The notes below the pieces were generated by a model. It made no database searches. It saw nothing but the letters and a program-made list of their open reading frames with translations, and was not told where the DNA came from. Below, piece by piece: positions 18,180 through 27,649 of a DNA stretch of 64,000 nucleotides. The DNA comes from Burkholderiales bacterium (GTDB lineage: Bacteria; Pseudomonadota; Gammaproteobacteria; Burkholderiales; Burkholderiaceae_C). The position numbers and the translations under genes were made by a program. Each line of letters starts with the position of its first letter. Positions within the stretch are counted from its first letter, which is position 1. Where the stretch lies: contig JAUVWL010000014.1 in NCBI GenBank assembly GCA_030604135.1, forward strand, positions 43,058-107,057. The letters are read 5' to 3'.

Positions 18180-20924
18180 ATGGCCACCAACTTCCTGACC
18201 AAACTCTTCGGTAGCCGCAATGACCGGTTGCTCAAGACCTACCGCAAGACGGTGGAGCGCATCAACGGGATGGAGGCGCAATACGAAAAGCTCAGTGACG
18301 ACGAATTGCGGGCGCAAACCGAGTCGTTCAAGCTTCGTGTGGCCAACGGCGAGAGTCTGGATGCGATCCTTCCCGAAGCGTTTGCCGTTGTGCGCGAAGG
18401 CAGCAAGCGGATCATGAAGATGCGCCACTTCGATGTGCAACTCATCGGTGGCATCGCCTTGCATCACGGCAAGGTGGCCGAGATGCGCACGGGCGAAGGC
18501 AAGACACTCACGGCCACCCTGCCGGTCTATCTCAACGCCCTGTCGGGCAAGGGCGTCCACGTTGTGACGGTCAACGACTACCTGGCCAGTCGCGACGCCC
18601 AGTGGATGGGGCGCCTGTACAACTTCCTGGGCCTGACCGTGGGCGTCAACATGCCCCAGGCGCCTCGCGACGAAAAGCAGGCTGCCTACGCCGCCGACAT
18701 CACCTACGGCACCAACAACGAATATGGTTTCGACTACCTGCGTGACAACATGGTCTACGAGGCGCGGGACCGGGTGCAGCGCAAGCTCAACTACGCCATC
18801 GTGGACGAGGTCGACTCCATCCTGATCGACGAAGCACGCACGCCACTCATCATCAGCGGGCAAGCCGAAGACCAGACGGCGCTTTACCTGGCGATCAACC
18901 GCCTCATTCCTGCGCTGGATCGGCAAGAAGGTGAGGCCGATCCGCGCACGGGGGAAGGTGTGATCAAGCCCGGTGACTTCACCATGGACGAGAAGGCGCG
19001 CAGCGTGCACCTGACCGAGTCGGGACACGAGAAGGCCGAGCGTCTCCTGGCCGAAGCGGGCCTGCTGCCAGCGGGTGTTTCCCTGTACGACCCGTCCAAC
19101 ATTGCCTTGTTGCACCACCTGGTGACCTCGCTCAAGGCCCACCACCTCTACCACCGGGACCAGCACTATGTGAACCAGGGTGGCGAAATCGTCATCGTTG
19201 ACGAGTTCACCGGGCGCCTGATGGCCGGTCGCCGCTGGAGCGACGGCCTGCACCAGGCGGTGGAAGCCAAGGAGGGCGTGCAGATCCAGCCCGAGAACCA
19301 GACACTGGCATCGATCACGTTTCAGAACTACTTCCGCCTCTACACGAAGCTGGCTGGCATGACCGGTACGGCCGACACGGAAGCCTATGAGTTCCAGGAA
19401 ATCTACGGTCTGGAAACCGTGGTGATTCCGCCCAACCGACCGAGTCAGCGCAAGGACGAACTTGACCGCGTCTACAAGACCACCCCGGAAAAGTACCGTG
19501 CAGCCATCGAGGACATCCGTGAATGCCATGGCCGGGGCCAGCCGGTGCTGGTGGGCACATCCTCAATCGAGAACTCGGAGATCATTGCCCAGCTGCTGAC
19601 CGCCGAAAAGCTGCCGCACGAGGTCCTCAACGCCAAACAGCACGCCCGCGAGGCGGACATCATTGTCCAGGCCGGTCGCCCAGGCGCCATCACCATCGCC
19701 ACCAACATGGCCGGTCGGGGCACCGACATCGTGCTTGGCGGCAACCTCGAGAAAATGGTGGCCGCCATCGAGGCCGATGCGTCGCTGGATGAGGCGGCCC
19801 GACAACAGCGGGTCGAACAGGCAAAGGCCCAATGGCAGTCAGACCATGAAAAGGTCAAGTCCCTCGGGGGCTTGCGCATCATCGCCACGGAACGGCACGA
19901 AAGCCGCCGTATCGACAACCAGTTGCGAGGCCGTGCCGGCCGCCAGGGCGACCCCGGTTCGAGCCGGTTCTACCTGAGCCTGGACGATGCGCTGATGCGC
20001 ATCTTCGCGGGTGACCGGGTCCGAGCCATCATGGACCGACTCAAGATGCCGGAGGGCGAGGCCATCGAGGCCGGTATCGTCACCCGCAGCATCGAGAGCG
20101 CCCAGCGCAAGGTCGAGGCGCGCAACTTCGACATCCGCAAGCAACTGCTGGAATACGACGATGTCTCGAACGACCAGCGCAAGGTGATCTACCAGCAGCG
20201 CAACGACATCATTGATGCACAAAGCCTGCGCGCCCAGATCGACTCGCTGCGCGAGGGATGCATCACCGAGGTGGTGCACCAGTACGTCCCGGAAGGCAGT
20301 GTCGAGGAACAATGGGACTTGCCGACGCTGGAGCGCACCCTGCGGGAGGAATGGTCGGTGGACGTGCCTGTGACCAGTTGGGTGTCCGACGCCGAAGCCA
20401 TCGATGTCGAAGAAATTGTCGAACGTGTCGTGGCTGCCGCCACCCAGGTCTTCAATGAAAAGGTAACCCTGGTCGGCGAAGACAACTTCACCCAGTTCGA
20501 GCGCATGGTCCTGCTTCAGACCATTGACCAGCACTGGCGCGACCATCTGGCCGCACTGGACTACCTGCGTCAGGGCATCCACCTGCGTGGGTATGCGCAG
20601 AAGCAGCCCAAGCAAGAGTACAAGCGCGAGGCTTTCCTGCTGTTTGGCCAGTTGCTCGACACGGTTCGCAACGACGTCACCCGCATCCTCATGAACGTGC
20701 GGATCCAGTCACCTGAGCAGGCCACCGATGCGGCCCAACAAATCGAACAGCGTGCCGAGCAGCTGGCCAATGTCACCTACTCCGCTCCGGACGAAACTGG
20801 TGAGGCGCAGGTGACGACCGATCCGGGCACGGCGGCAGCGGCTGTTCCGCGGGTGGGTCGCAATGAGCCATGCCCTTGCGGCAGTGGCAAGAAGTACAAG
20901 CATTGCCACGGCTCTCTGAACTGA
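18180..20924 (+). CDS. secA: preprotein translocase ATPase SecA
   Basis: 914 residues from ATG 18180 ([16 protein letters not shown]); an upstream in-frame ATG lacks homology. Walker [17 protein letters not shown]-box [16 protein letters not shown], helicase motif [14 protein letters not shown], and a C-terminal zinc finger ([12 protein letters not shown]) that binds SecB and phospholipid. SecA drives Sec export of unfolded proteins, so this window encodes core parts of both the Sec and Tat routes. Confidence 0.97.
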   Translation: MATNFLTKLFGSRNDRLLKTYRKTVERINGMEAQYEKLSDDELRAQTESFKLRVANGESLDAILPEAFAVVREGSKRIMKMRHFDVQLIGGIALHHGKVAEMRTGEGKTLTATLPVYLNALSGKGVHVVTVNDYLASRDAQWMGRLYNFLGLTVGVNMPQAPRDEKQAAYAADITYGTNNEYGFDYLRDNMVYEARDRVQRKLNYAIVDEVDSILIDEARTPLIISGQAEDQTALYLAINRLIPALDRQEGEADPRTGEGVIKPGDFTMDEKARSVHLTESGHEKAERLLAEAGLLPAGVSLYDPSNIALLHHLVTSLKAHHLYHRDQHYVNQGGEIVIVDEFTGRLMAGRRWSDGLHQAVEAKEGVQIQPENQTLASITFQNYFRLYTKLAGMTGTADTEAYEFQEIYGLETVVIPPNRPSQRKDELDRVYKTTPEKYRAAIEDIRECHGRGQPVLVGTSSIENSEIIAQLLTAEKLPHEVLNAKQHAREADIIVQAGRPGAITIATNMAGRGTDIVLGGNLEKMVAAIEADASLDEAARQQRVEQAKAQWQSDHEKVKSLGGLRIIATERHESRRIDNQLRGRAGRQGDPGSSRFYLSLDDALMRIFAGDRVRAIMDRLKMPEGEAIEAGIVTRSIESAQRKVEARNFDIRKQLLEYDDVSNDQRKVIYQQRNDIIDAQSLRAQIDSLREGCITEVVHQYVPEGSVEEQWDLPTLERTLREEWSVDVPVTSWVSDAEAIDVEEIVERVVAAATQVFNEKVTLVGEDNFTQFERMVLLQTIDQHWRDHLAALDYLRQGIHLRGYAQKQPKQEYKREAFLLFGQLLDTVRNDVTRILMNVRIQSPEQATDAAQQIEQRAEQLANVTYSAPDETGEAQVTTDPGTAAAAVPRVGRNEPCPCGSGKKYKHCHGSLN

Positions 20925-21039
20925 CCGTCTGGCGCGGCCGGTAAGGTTCTGGTGATGCAGGCTGCAGCCACGGTGGTGTGGGTGGTCGCCTATTGATGGT
21001 GCGTTCTCCCCTGTGTTCGATTGACTGGAGTTGTCCGAA

Positions 21040-22287
21040 ATGCCTGTGAATTTCCATGCACCGAATCCCCAAGACCTTTTGCCAGTGCCAGGTGTGCGTG
21101 TCGGTGTGGCCGAGGCGGGCATCCGCAAGGCGAACCGCAAAGACCTGACGGTGTTTCTTCTCGACGAGGGGAGTGTTGTGGGCGCTGTGTTCACCCGCAA
21201 CCGCTATGCTGCGGCGCCTGTGCAGGTGTGTCGGGAACACCTGTCGGCGGGCGCAGAAATCAGGGCCTTGGTGGTCAACACGGGCAATGCCAACGCCGGC
21301 ACCGGCGAGCCTGGTCTGCAGCATGCCCGCCAGACCGCCAGTGCGTTGGCGCTGGCCTTGGGCGTCCGCCACGAGCAGGTGTTGCCCTTTTCCACGGGCG
21401 TCATCATGGAGCCCTTGCCCATGGACCGCCTGATGGCCGGCTTGCCCGCCGCCCTGGCCGATGCCGCATCGCCAGAAGGCAGCTCTGGTGCCCAGTGGCT
21501 GAAGGCGGCAGAGGGCATCATGACCACCGACACCCTGCCCAAGGCCATCAGCCGACAGGTCAAATTGGGTGGTGTGACGGTGTCCATCAGCGGCATCGCC
21601 AAAGGGGCCGGCATGATCCGTCCCAACATGGCCACCATGCTGGGTTACGTGGCCACCGATGCGGTGATCGATCGCGCACTGATGAACACACTGGCCCAGG
21701 TGCTGGCCGATCGGTCGTTCAATCGCGTCACGGTCGACGGCGACACCTCGACCAACGATTCTTTCGTGCTGATGTCGACCGGCCAGGCAAAACACGAACC
21801 GGTGCGCTCGCTGGACAGCATCGACGGGCAGGCCTTGCTGGCCGCACTGACCGAGGTGGCCCAGCACCTGGCGCACGCCCTGGTGCGCGATGGCGAGGGT
21901 GCCACCAAGTTCATCACCGTGCGGGTCGAAGGCGGCCAGACGCGGGATGAATGCCTGAAGGTGGCCTATGCCGTGGCGCACTCGCCGCTGGTCAAGACGG
22001 CTTTCTTTGCCAGTGACCCGAACCTCGGCCGCATCCTCGCCGCCGTGGGTTATGCGGGAATCGACGATCTGGATGCCAGCCTGATCGAACTGCACCTGGG
22101 CGACGTCCATGTGGTGAAGTCTGGCGGACGAAACCCGGACTACCAGGAGGCCGACGGGCAGCGCGTGATGAAGGCGGACGAGATTCTGGTCCGGATTGGT
22201 CTGGGACGGGGTGCCTGCCAAGAGACCGTCTGGACTTGCGATTTCAGCCACGACTACGTCACCATCAACGCTGACTACCGTTCCTGA
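21040..22287 (+). CDS. argJ: bifunctional glutamate N-acetyltransferase / acetylglutamate synthase
   Basis: 415 residues from ATG 21040, with TGGAG about 9 bases upstream. The [20 protein letters not shown] motif holds the Thr nucleophile that becomes the N-terminus of the beta chain after self-cleavage. ArgJ recycles the acetyl group of N-acetylornithine in arginine synthesis. The C-terminal TINADYRS is typical. It lies between secA and the DUF815 ATPase. Confidence 0.96.
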   Translation: MPVNFHAPNPQDLLPVPGVRVGVAEAGIRKANRKDLTVFLLDEGSVVGAVFTRNRYAAAPVQVCREHLSAGAEIRALVVNTGNANAGTGEPGLQHARQTASALALALGVRHEQVLPFSTGVIMEPLPMDRLMAGLPAALADAASPEGSSGAQWLKAAEGIMTTDTLPKAISRQVKLGGVTVSISGIAKGAGMIRPNMATMLGYVATDAVIDRALMNTLAQVLADRSFNRVTVDGDTSTNDSFVLMSTGQAKHEPVRSLDSIDGQALLAALTEVAQHLAHALVRDGEGATKFITVRVEGGQTRDECLKVAYAVAHSPLVKTAFFASDPNLGRILAAVGYAGIDDLDASLIELHLGDVHVVKSGGRNPDYQEADGQRVMKADEILVRIGLGRGACQETVWTCDFSHDYVTINADYRS

Positions 22288-22398
22288 TCAGTTCGCCCCG
22301 AAAAACTCAGCGTCTCAAAACTTGGCTGCGTCAGTGGTCCGGAGGGACCGCTCCAGTGCAGACTCTGGGCAGGGCAACCGCATGCCGAGAACCTCGCA

Positions 22399-23283
22399 AT
22401 GAATGAAAAGTTTGAACGCCTGATCGAGCGGGCCGAGCAGTTGATCGGCCGCATTGAGTCGGTTCTGCCCCAGCCGCTGGGCGCACCGGACTGGAGTGCG
22501 TCGATCGCTTACCGGTACCGCAAGCGCAGCAGCGGCCACGGTGTGCTGGAACCTGTTCGTCAGGTTGCCCAGATGCGGCTGGCCGACCTGCAGGAAATTG
22601 ATGGTCAGAAGGAAAAAATCCAGCGAAACACCTTGCATTTTGTACAAGGCTTGCCTGCCAACAACGTGTTGCTCACCGGTGCCAGGGGCACGGGCAAGTC
22701 CTCACTCGTCAAGGCCTGCTTGAATGAGTACGCCGGTCAGGGCCTGCGCCTGATCGAGGTCGACAAGGCCGATCTGGTCGACCTGCCTGACATTGTCGAC
22801 GTGGTCGCCGACCGTCCGGAGCGCTTTGTGGTCTTCTGCGATGATCTGAGCTTTGAAGAGGGGGAGGCCGGCTACAAGGCGCTGAAGTCCATTCTCGATG
22901 GCTCTGTTTCAGCGGCCGGTCAGAACGTGCTTATCTACGCCACCAGCAACCGCCGTCATCTGCTGCCCGAGTACATGAAGGAGAACCTGACCTACACCCA
23001 CACAGCCGACGGTGAGGTGCACCCGGGCGAGGTGGTGGAGGAAAAGATTTCCCTTTCCGAACGGTTTGGTCTGTGGGTCAGCTTCTACCCGTTCAGCCAG
23101 GACGAGTTCCTGCGCATCGTCGCCCAGTGGTTGTCGTCCTACGGCGTGGAACAGGCTGCCATCGAGGCCGCTCGCCCCCAGGCGCTGGTCTGGGCGCTGG
23201 AGCGTGGCTCTCGCAGCGGCCGCGTGGCCTACCAGTTCGCACGCGACTTTGCCGGCGGCCGTGGCGAACAGGCTCGGAGCTGA
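22399..23283 (+). CDS. DUF815 AAA+ ATPase
   Basis: 294 residues. Walker A is LTGARGTGKSSLVKA at about 95-108 and Walker B is RFVVFCDDLSFEE at about 137-149. Sensor-1 region YATSNRRHLLPEYM follows. The layout matches the DUF815 family of orphan P-loop ATPases, whose role is not known to me. Conserved between argJ and mutT in related genomes. mutT starts 4 bases after its stop, so they are probably cotranscribed. Confidence 0.85.
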   Translation: MNEKFERLIERAEQLIGRIESVLPQPLGAPDWSASIAYRYRKRSSGHGVLEPVRQVAQMRLADLQEIDGQKEKIQRNTLHFVQGLPANNVLLTGARGTGKSSLVKACLNEYAGQGLRLIEVDKADLVDLPDIVDVVADRPERFVVFCDDLSFEEGEAGYKALKSILDGSVSAAGQNVLIYATSNRRHLLPEYMKENLTYTHTADGEVHPGEVVEEKISLSERFGLWVSFYPFSQDEFLRIVAQWLSSYGVEQAAIEAARPQALVWALERGSRSGRVAYQFARDFAGGRGEQARS

Positions 23284-23287
23284 GGGG

Positions 23288-23743
23288 ATGAAGCAGCCGG
23301 TGCTCGTGGTTGACGGTGGCGGCCAGGCTGTGTCGGATACGGACCGTTCGGTGGTGGACGTGGCGGTGGGGATTCTGATCGACAACCAGGATCGTTACCT
23401 GCTGACATCACGCCCGGCAGGCAAGGTGTACGCAGGCCACTGGGAGTTCCCGGGTGGCAAGCTGGAGCCCGGCGAAACCGTCGACCAAGCGCTTCGGCGC
23501 GAACTGCAGGAGGAGATTGGGGTGACCATTGGCCCGACCGAGGTCTGGCGAGACAGCCTGGTCGATTACCCTCATGCCATGGTGCGCCTGCATTTTTGCA
23601 AGGTGCGGAGCTGGACCGGTGAAATGCACATGCACGAAGGCCAGGCCTTCAGCTGGGAGCACCTGCCGGTCACATGTGAGCCGGTGTTGCCCGGCACGGT
23701 ACCGGTTCTGTCCTGGCTGGCCGAGGAAGCCAGCCGGATCTAG
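23288..23743 (+). CDS. mutT: 8-oxo-dGTP diphosphatase MutT (Nudix)
   Basis: 151 residues from ATG 23288. The Nudix box is complete: GGKLEPGETVDQALRRELQE followed by EIG. WEFPGGK before it is typical of MutT, which removes 8-oxo-dGTP from the nucleotide pool. The stop TAG at 23741-23743 is followed one base later by an inverted-repeat element that fills the space to yacG. Confidence 0.88.
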   Translation: MKQPVLVVDGGGQAVSDTDRSVVDVAVGILIDNQDRYLLTSRPAGKVYAGHWEFPGGKLEPGETVDQALRRELQEEIGVTIGPTEVWRDSLVDYPHAMVRLHFCKVRSWTGEMHMHEGQAFSWEHLPVTCEPVLPGTVPVLSWLAEEASRI

Positions 23744-23744
23744 G

Positions 23745-23911
23745 CTCAGAGGGTGAGAGGGAATCGGGCGTGGCTGAAAGGGCGCCCTAATGCGCCGCCG
23801 GTAAGGCGCAAAGAACAGCCGTAGCTCGGGCTACGGCGCGCATTTGCAACGCCGCAGGCGGTGGTATGGGGTGTCAAGGCGTCCATGACCGATTTCCCCT
23901 CACCCTCTCAG
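23745..23911. repeat. inverted-repeat-bounded element, copy 1 (167 bp)
   Basis: The ends are near-perfect inverted repeats of about 24 bp (CTCAGAGGGTGAGAGGGAAT at the left; CCCCTCACCCTCTCAG at the right). Inside are a GCGCC...GGCGC hairpin and a perfect 8-bp stem GCCGTAGC-TCGG-GCTACGGC. It occupies the entire convergent mutT-yacG gap, and its right end supplies the yacG stop codon (23908-23910). A second copy is at 60581-60739. It encodes no protein and looks like a MITE or large REP-type element. Confidence 0.85.
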
Positions 23912-24129
23912 TGCACTTGACCCTCAGTGCCCTGGTCCGGATCGGTGTCGGGCACCCGGAACGACTCGCTGGCCCACGCGCCCAGATCCACCTGTTTGCA
24001 GCGTTCGCTGCAGAATGGCCGAAACCGGTTGCCTGGCGAAAACAGGCTGGGACCAGCGCAAGTCGGGCAGGGGGCGGTGCGCGTGGTCGAAACGTCATCG
24101 CCATTGGCGGGCGGGCGGGTTCGGTTCAT
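23908..24129 (-). CDS. yacG: DNA gyrase inhibitor YacG
   Basis: 73 residues from the ATG at 24129, overlapping the zapD stop (ATGA). The zinc-binding cysteines are in CPTCAG and FCSERCKQVDLGAWASE, the YacG signature. YacG binds GyrB and inhibits gyrase in E. coli. It is last in pilB-C-D-coaE-zapD-yacG. Its stop codon lies within the end of the inverted-repeat element. Confidence 0.93.
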   Translation of the reverse strand: MNRTRPPANGDDVSTTRTAPCPTCAGPSLFSPGNRFRPFCSERCKQVDLGAWASESFRVPDTDPDQGTEGQVH

Positions 24130-24890
24130 GCGCAAAGCGTCAGTTCAAAGCTTCCATCCTCGTTGACCGGGTGCAGCCGTTCGTCGTCTCCCAGCTGAAG
24201 CAGACGAACCGACAGCATGAGCCGATTGCCACTGATCTCCGGGATCATGCCGGCTTTGGGGTCGATGCGAAGTCGCAGCAACTGGAAGGTGCGCCCCTGG
24301 GGGAGGTTCTGCTGAAACTGGCCGCTTGGTGCGACCACCTTTTGGGCTGAGCCAGAGTCTCGTAGCATCTTCAGCAGCAGCACGATGGCTTCTGCCAGCG
24401 GCAGCAGGGGCATCATCCAGCGCTGCAGGTCGGCCTGCCGTTCGGCAGGGCTGTGGTGTTGCCAGTGAAAGTAGGCAGGCAAATCAAACTCGCAGGTGCC
24501 ACCCGGAATACCCATGCGGCTTCGGATGCCCATCAACCAGTCGTTCTCTGTCAGGGACTGCCCCGTCTTGCCGCTGAGTTCGTTCAACTGCACAAAGCAA
24601 TGATCGATCTTGTCGATCGCGGCCTCCAGCGCTTGCTCGGATATCGCGGGGTTGCCCCTGTAGCCATTGAGCTGGGCTTTTTGCCGATCCAGGTCTTTCA
24701 ACACGTCGGACTTCATGTCGGCGCGGGCTGCCACATCCATGATCTCGAAAATGGTCTGGATCGCAAAATGGTGATCCAGGGGGTGCGGCCTGGACGCCAG
24801 CTCAGCCATGCGGCGAAACAGTTGCTCAAGCCGCAGGTAGGTGCGAATGCGCTCGTTGAAAGGGTATTCGTACAGGATCACGTGGGCCAT
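24126..24890 (-). CDS. zapD: cell division protein ZapD
   Basis: 254 residues from the ATG at 24890. ILYEYPFNERIRTYLRLE at the N-terminus is the ZapD (YacF) signature; the protein is helical, then beta-rich at the C-terminus. ZapD cross-links FtsZ filaments at the division site. The frame extends upstream without homology. It lies 22 bases after coaE and overlaps yacG by 4 bases, the classic coaE-zapD-yacG order. Confidence 0.95.
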   Translation of the reverse strand: MAHVILYEYPFNERIRTYLRLEQLFRRMAELASRPHPLDHHFAIQTIFEIMDVAARADMKSDVLKDLDRQKAQLNGYRGNPAISEQALEAAIDKIDHCFVQLNELSGKTGQSLTENDWLMGIRSRMGIPGGTCEFDLPAYFHWQHHSPAERQADLQRWMMPLLPLAEAIVLLLKMLRDSGSAQKVVAPSGQFQQNLPQGRTFQLLRLRIDPKAGMIPEISGNRLMLSVRLLQLGDDERLHPVNEDGSFELTLCA

Positions 24891-24912
24891 GGCAGGTGCG
24901 TTGGAGACGGCA

Positions 24913-25515
24913 TCATAGCCCGAACCGCGTTGCCAGCATGTCGACCTGCCTCTGCAGCAGGTCCAGCCGATCGACGTCGTTGAACAGCACCACGTCCGCA
25001 GCCGCCAGTCTGTCCATGCGTGGGCTCTGATTTCGCAGGACCGCGGCAATGGTTGTATCGTCCCACTGGTTGCGCAGTCGAACACGGCGCCGCTGGGTGT
25101 CTTCTGAGCAGTCGATCACGAGCACGCGGTCGAGAAGGTGGCGCCAGCGTCCGGACTCCACCAGCAGGGGCACGTCATACACCAGGCAGTGCGCGCCCGT
25201 GGCGATGGCCGTTGCGGTGGCTTTCAGCATCGCCTGCGCGACCAAGGGATGAATGATCTGTTCGAGTTTTGCCCTGGCTTCAGGGTGGGTGAACACATGG
25301 TCGCGCATGCGCTGGCGGTCCAGACCGCCATCGGACGACACAAACTCATCCCCAAACGCGCGGGCGATGATGGGCATGGCGGTGCCACCCGACTGGGTGG
25401 TGGCGCGCGACATGGCATCGGCGTCCAGCACGGCAGCCCCACGATCGGCCAGCAGGCTGGCCACGGTGCTCTTGCCGCTGCCGATACCACCCGTGAGGCC
25501 CAGTCGCATCGGCAT
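24913..25515 (-). CDS. coaE: dephospho-CoA kinase
   Basis: 200 residues from the ATG at 25515, which has AGAGGA about 9 bases upstream; an ATG two codons later (25509) is the alternative. P-loop GLTGGIGSGKST at the N-terminus, then DADAMSR and YDVPLLVESG of the CoaE family. It makes the last step of coenzyme A synthesis. It follows pilD with 13 bases between them. Confidence 0.95.
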   Translation of the reverse strand: MPMRLGLTGGIGSGKSTVASLLADRGAAVLDADAMSRATTQSGGTAMPIIARAFGDEFVSSDGGLDRQRMRDHVFTHPEARAKLEQIIHPLVAQAMLKATATAIATGAHCLVYDVPLLVESGRWRHLLDRVLVIDCSEDTQRRRVRLRNQWDDTTIAAVLRNQSPRMDRLAAADVVLFNDVDRLDLLQRQVDMLATRFGL

Positions 25516-25528
25516 GACCGATTTCCTC

Positions 25529-26395
25529 TCAGCCAAGACCGACCATGGACAGCAGGGATTGCGGCCCGAAAAGCATGGCGCTCAGCCCTCCCAGTGCCAG
25601 GAAAGGGCCAAATGGCACATAGCCGCCTTCGCGCAACTGGCCACGAAGCTTGATCACGATGCCCACCACCGCACCGATCACAGACGCGAGCAGGATGATC
25701 GGGATCAGGGCTTGCCAGCCTAGCCATGCACCCAGGGCGGCGAACAGCTTGAAATCGCCGTAGCCCATGCCTTCCTTGCCGGTCAGGAGCTTGAAACCCC
25801 AGTAGACCAGCCACAGGGACAGGTACCCGCCCACGGAGCCCCAGAAGGCATCGACCAGCGAGACCTGGGAAATGCCCAGTGCAGCCACCAACAGACCCGC
25901 CCAGAGCAAGGGCAGGGTGATGTCGTCCGGCAGCAGCGTGGTGTCCCAGTCGATCCCGGTCAGCGCCAGCAACGCGGCGCAGAAACCCGCCCAGGCCAGC
26001 GACTCCCAGCCCAGACCCCACTGCCACCCGCACCACGCGAAAAGCGCCGCACAGACCAGTTCCACCAGTGGGTAGCGCAGGCTGATGGGGGCGGCGCATT
26101 GGGAGCAGCGCCCCCGCAGCGCCAGGTAGCTGAGTACCGGGACATTCTCGTACCAGCGGATTTGGTGTCCGCAGTGCGGACAGCGCGAGCGCGGCACCAT
26201 GAGATTGAAGACTGCAACCTCAGATTCGGACGCTCCTTCCTCTGGCGAGGGTTGAGCCTTGTCGCGCTGCAGTTCGGCACACTCTGCCTCCCAGCGCATC
26301 TCCATCATGCGTGGAAGTCGGTGAATCACCACATTGAGAAAACTGCCGACCAGCAGGCCCAGCAGGCCCAGCAGGGCGGCATCCAGCCAAGGCAT
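25529..26395 (-). CDS. pilD: prepilin peptidase / N-methyltransferase
   Basis: 288 residues with about eight TM segments. The N-terminal GSFLNVVIHRLP and a cytoplasmic zinc site with two CxxC pairs (CPHCGH, CSQCAA) give the methyltransferase part. Catalytic aspartates are in GIDWDTTLLPD and GYGDFKLFAALG. It processes type IV prepilins. It starts 5 bases after pilC ends. No pilA lies in the window. Confidence 0.95.
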   Translation of the reverse strand: MPWLDAALLGLLGLLVGSFLNVVIHRLPRMMEMRWEAECAELQRDKAQPSPEEGASESEVAVFNLMVPRSRCPHCGHQIRWYENVPVLSYLALRGRCSQCAAPISLRYPLVELVCAALFAWCGWQWGLGWESLAWAGFCAALLALTGIDWDTTLLPDDITLPLLWAGLLVAALGISQVSLVDAFWGSVGGYLSLWLVYWGFKLLTGKEGMGYGDFKLFAALGAWLGWQALIPIILLASVIGAVVGIVIKLRGQLREGGYVPFGPFLALGGLSAMLFGPQSLLSMVGLG

Positions 26396-26400
26396 GGGTA

Positions 26401-27618
26401 TCAGACGACCTGACCGAGCTTGAAGATGGGCAGGTACATCGACACCACAATACCGCCGATGACGGTTCCCAGGACCACGATGATGATGGGCTCCATCAGA
26501 CTGGACAGGCCGGCCACCATGTCGTCGACTTCGGCCTCGTAAAAATCGGCGGCCTTGCCCAGCATGTGGTCGATCGAGCCGGACTCCTCACCGATGGCGC
26601 ACATCTGCAGCACCATGGAGGGGAACAGGTTCGCGTTGGTCATGGCATTGGTGAGGCTGGTACCTGTGGACACCTCCTGCTGGATCTTCTCGGTCGCCTT
26701 AGCATACAGCGAGTTGCCAGAGGCGCCACCCACGGAATCCAGAGCCTCCACCAGAGGCACGCCCGCGGCAAACATGGTCGAGAGTGTGCGCGTCCAGCGC
26801 GCGACCACCGACTTTTCCACCAACGCGCCGAAGATGGGCATGCGCAGCAACAAGCGGTCCATGAACGCCTGCACTCGCTCGCTGCGTTTCCAGGCCTGCA
26901 GAAGGAAATAGATGCCGCCACCCAGGCCACCAAAAATCAGCCACCAGTATTCGACAAACACCTCGCTCATGCCGATGACGAACAGGGTGGGGCCCGGCAG
27001 ATCGGCGCCGAATGAGCTGAACACCTCCTTGAAGGAGGGGATCACGAAGATCATGATGATGGCCACCACCACGAAGGCCACGATGATCACCGAAATCGGA
27101 TACATCAGGGCCGACTTGATCTTGGACTTGATCGCCTCGGTCTTCTCCATGTAGACGGCCAGGCGGTCAAGCAATTCCTCCAGGATACCGGCGGCCTCAC
27201 CGGCTTCGACCAGATTGCAGTACAGGTTGTCAAAGTACAGCGGGTGCTTGCGGAAAGCGGCGCTAAGGGAAGTCCCGGTTTCGACGTCGGCCCGAATGTC
27301 ATTGAGCAGCTTGGTGACACTGGGGTTGGGATTGCCTCTACCAACGATGTCGAAGGATTGGAGCAGCGGTACACCGGCCTTCATCATGGTGGCCAGCTGG
27401 CGGGTGAAGATGGCGATGTCCTTGGGCTTGATCCGCTTGCCCGAGCTCATGCGGCGCTTCTTGACCTTGCTGGGCACGATGCCCTGGCGCCGCAGCGCCG
27501 CCAGCACCTGGTTCTCGCCGCCAGCGCGCGTTTCGCCGCGCACCGTCTTGCCGTTGCGGTCCTTGCCTTCCCATTCGAAAACAAAGTCCTTGATGCTTTT
27601 CGATGCTGCGGTTGCCAT
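26401..27618 (-). CDS. pilC: type IV pilus inner-membrane platform protein PilC
   Basis: 405 residues with two T2SSF domains (about 75-195 and 275-400) and three TM segments (about 172-198, 222-245, 378-398). FTRQLATMMKAGVPLLQSFD is the family signature. PilC links the PilB/PilT motors to the pilus base. It lies between pilB and pilD in the standard pilBCD cluster. Confidence 0.95.
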   Translation of the reverse strand: MATAASKSIKDFVFEWEGKDRNGKTVRGETRAGGENQVLAALRRQGIVPSKVKKRRMSSGKRIKPKDIAIFTRQLATMMKAGVPLLQSFDIVGRGNPNPSVTKLLNDIRADVETGTSLSAAFRKHPLYFDNLYCNLVEAGEAAGILEELLDRLAVYMEKTEAIKSKIKSALMYPISVIIVAFVVVAIIMIFVIPSFKEVFSSFGADLPGPTLFVIGMSEVFVEYWWLIFGGLGGGIYFLLQAWKRSERVQAFMDRLLLRMPIFGALVEKSVVARWTRTLSTMFAAGVPLVEALDSVGGASGNSLYAKATEKIQQEVSTGTSLTNAMTNANLFPSMVLQMCAIGEESGSIDHMLGKAADFYEAEVDDMVAGLSSLMEPIIIVVLGTVIGGIVVSMYLPIFKLGQVV

Positions 27619-27649
27619 GAGGTCCTCGGCTAGCTGTTGGTGGCCTGTG

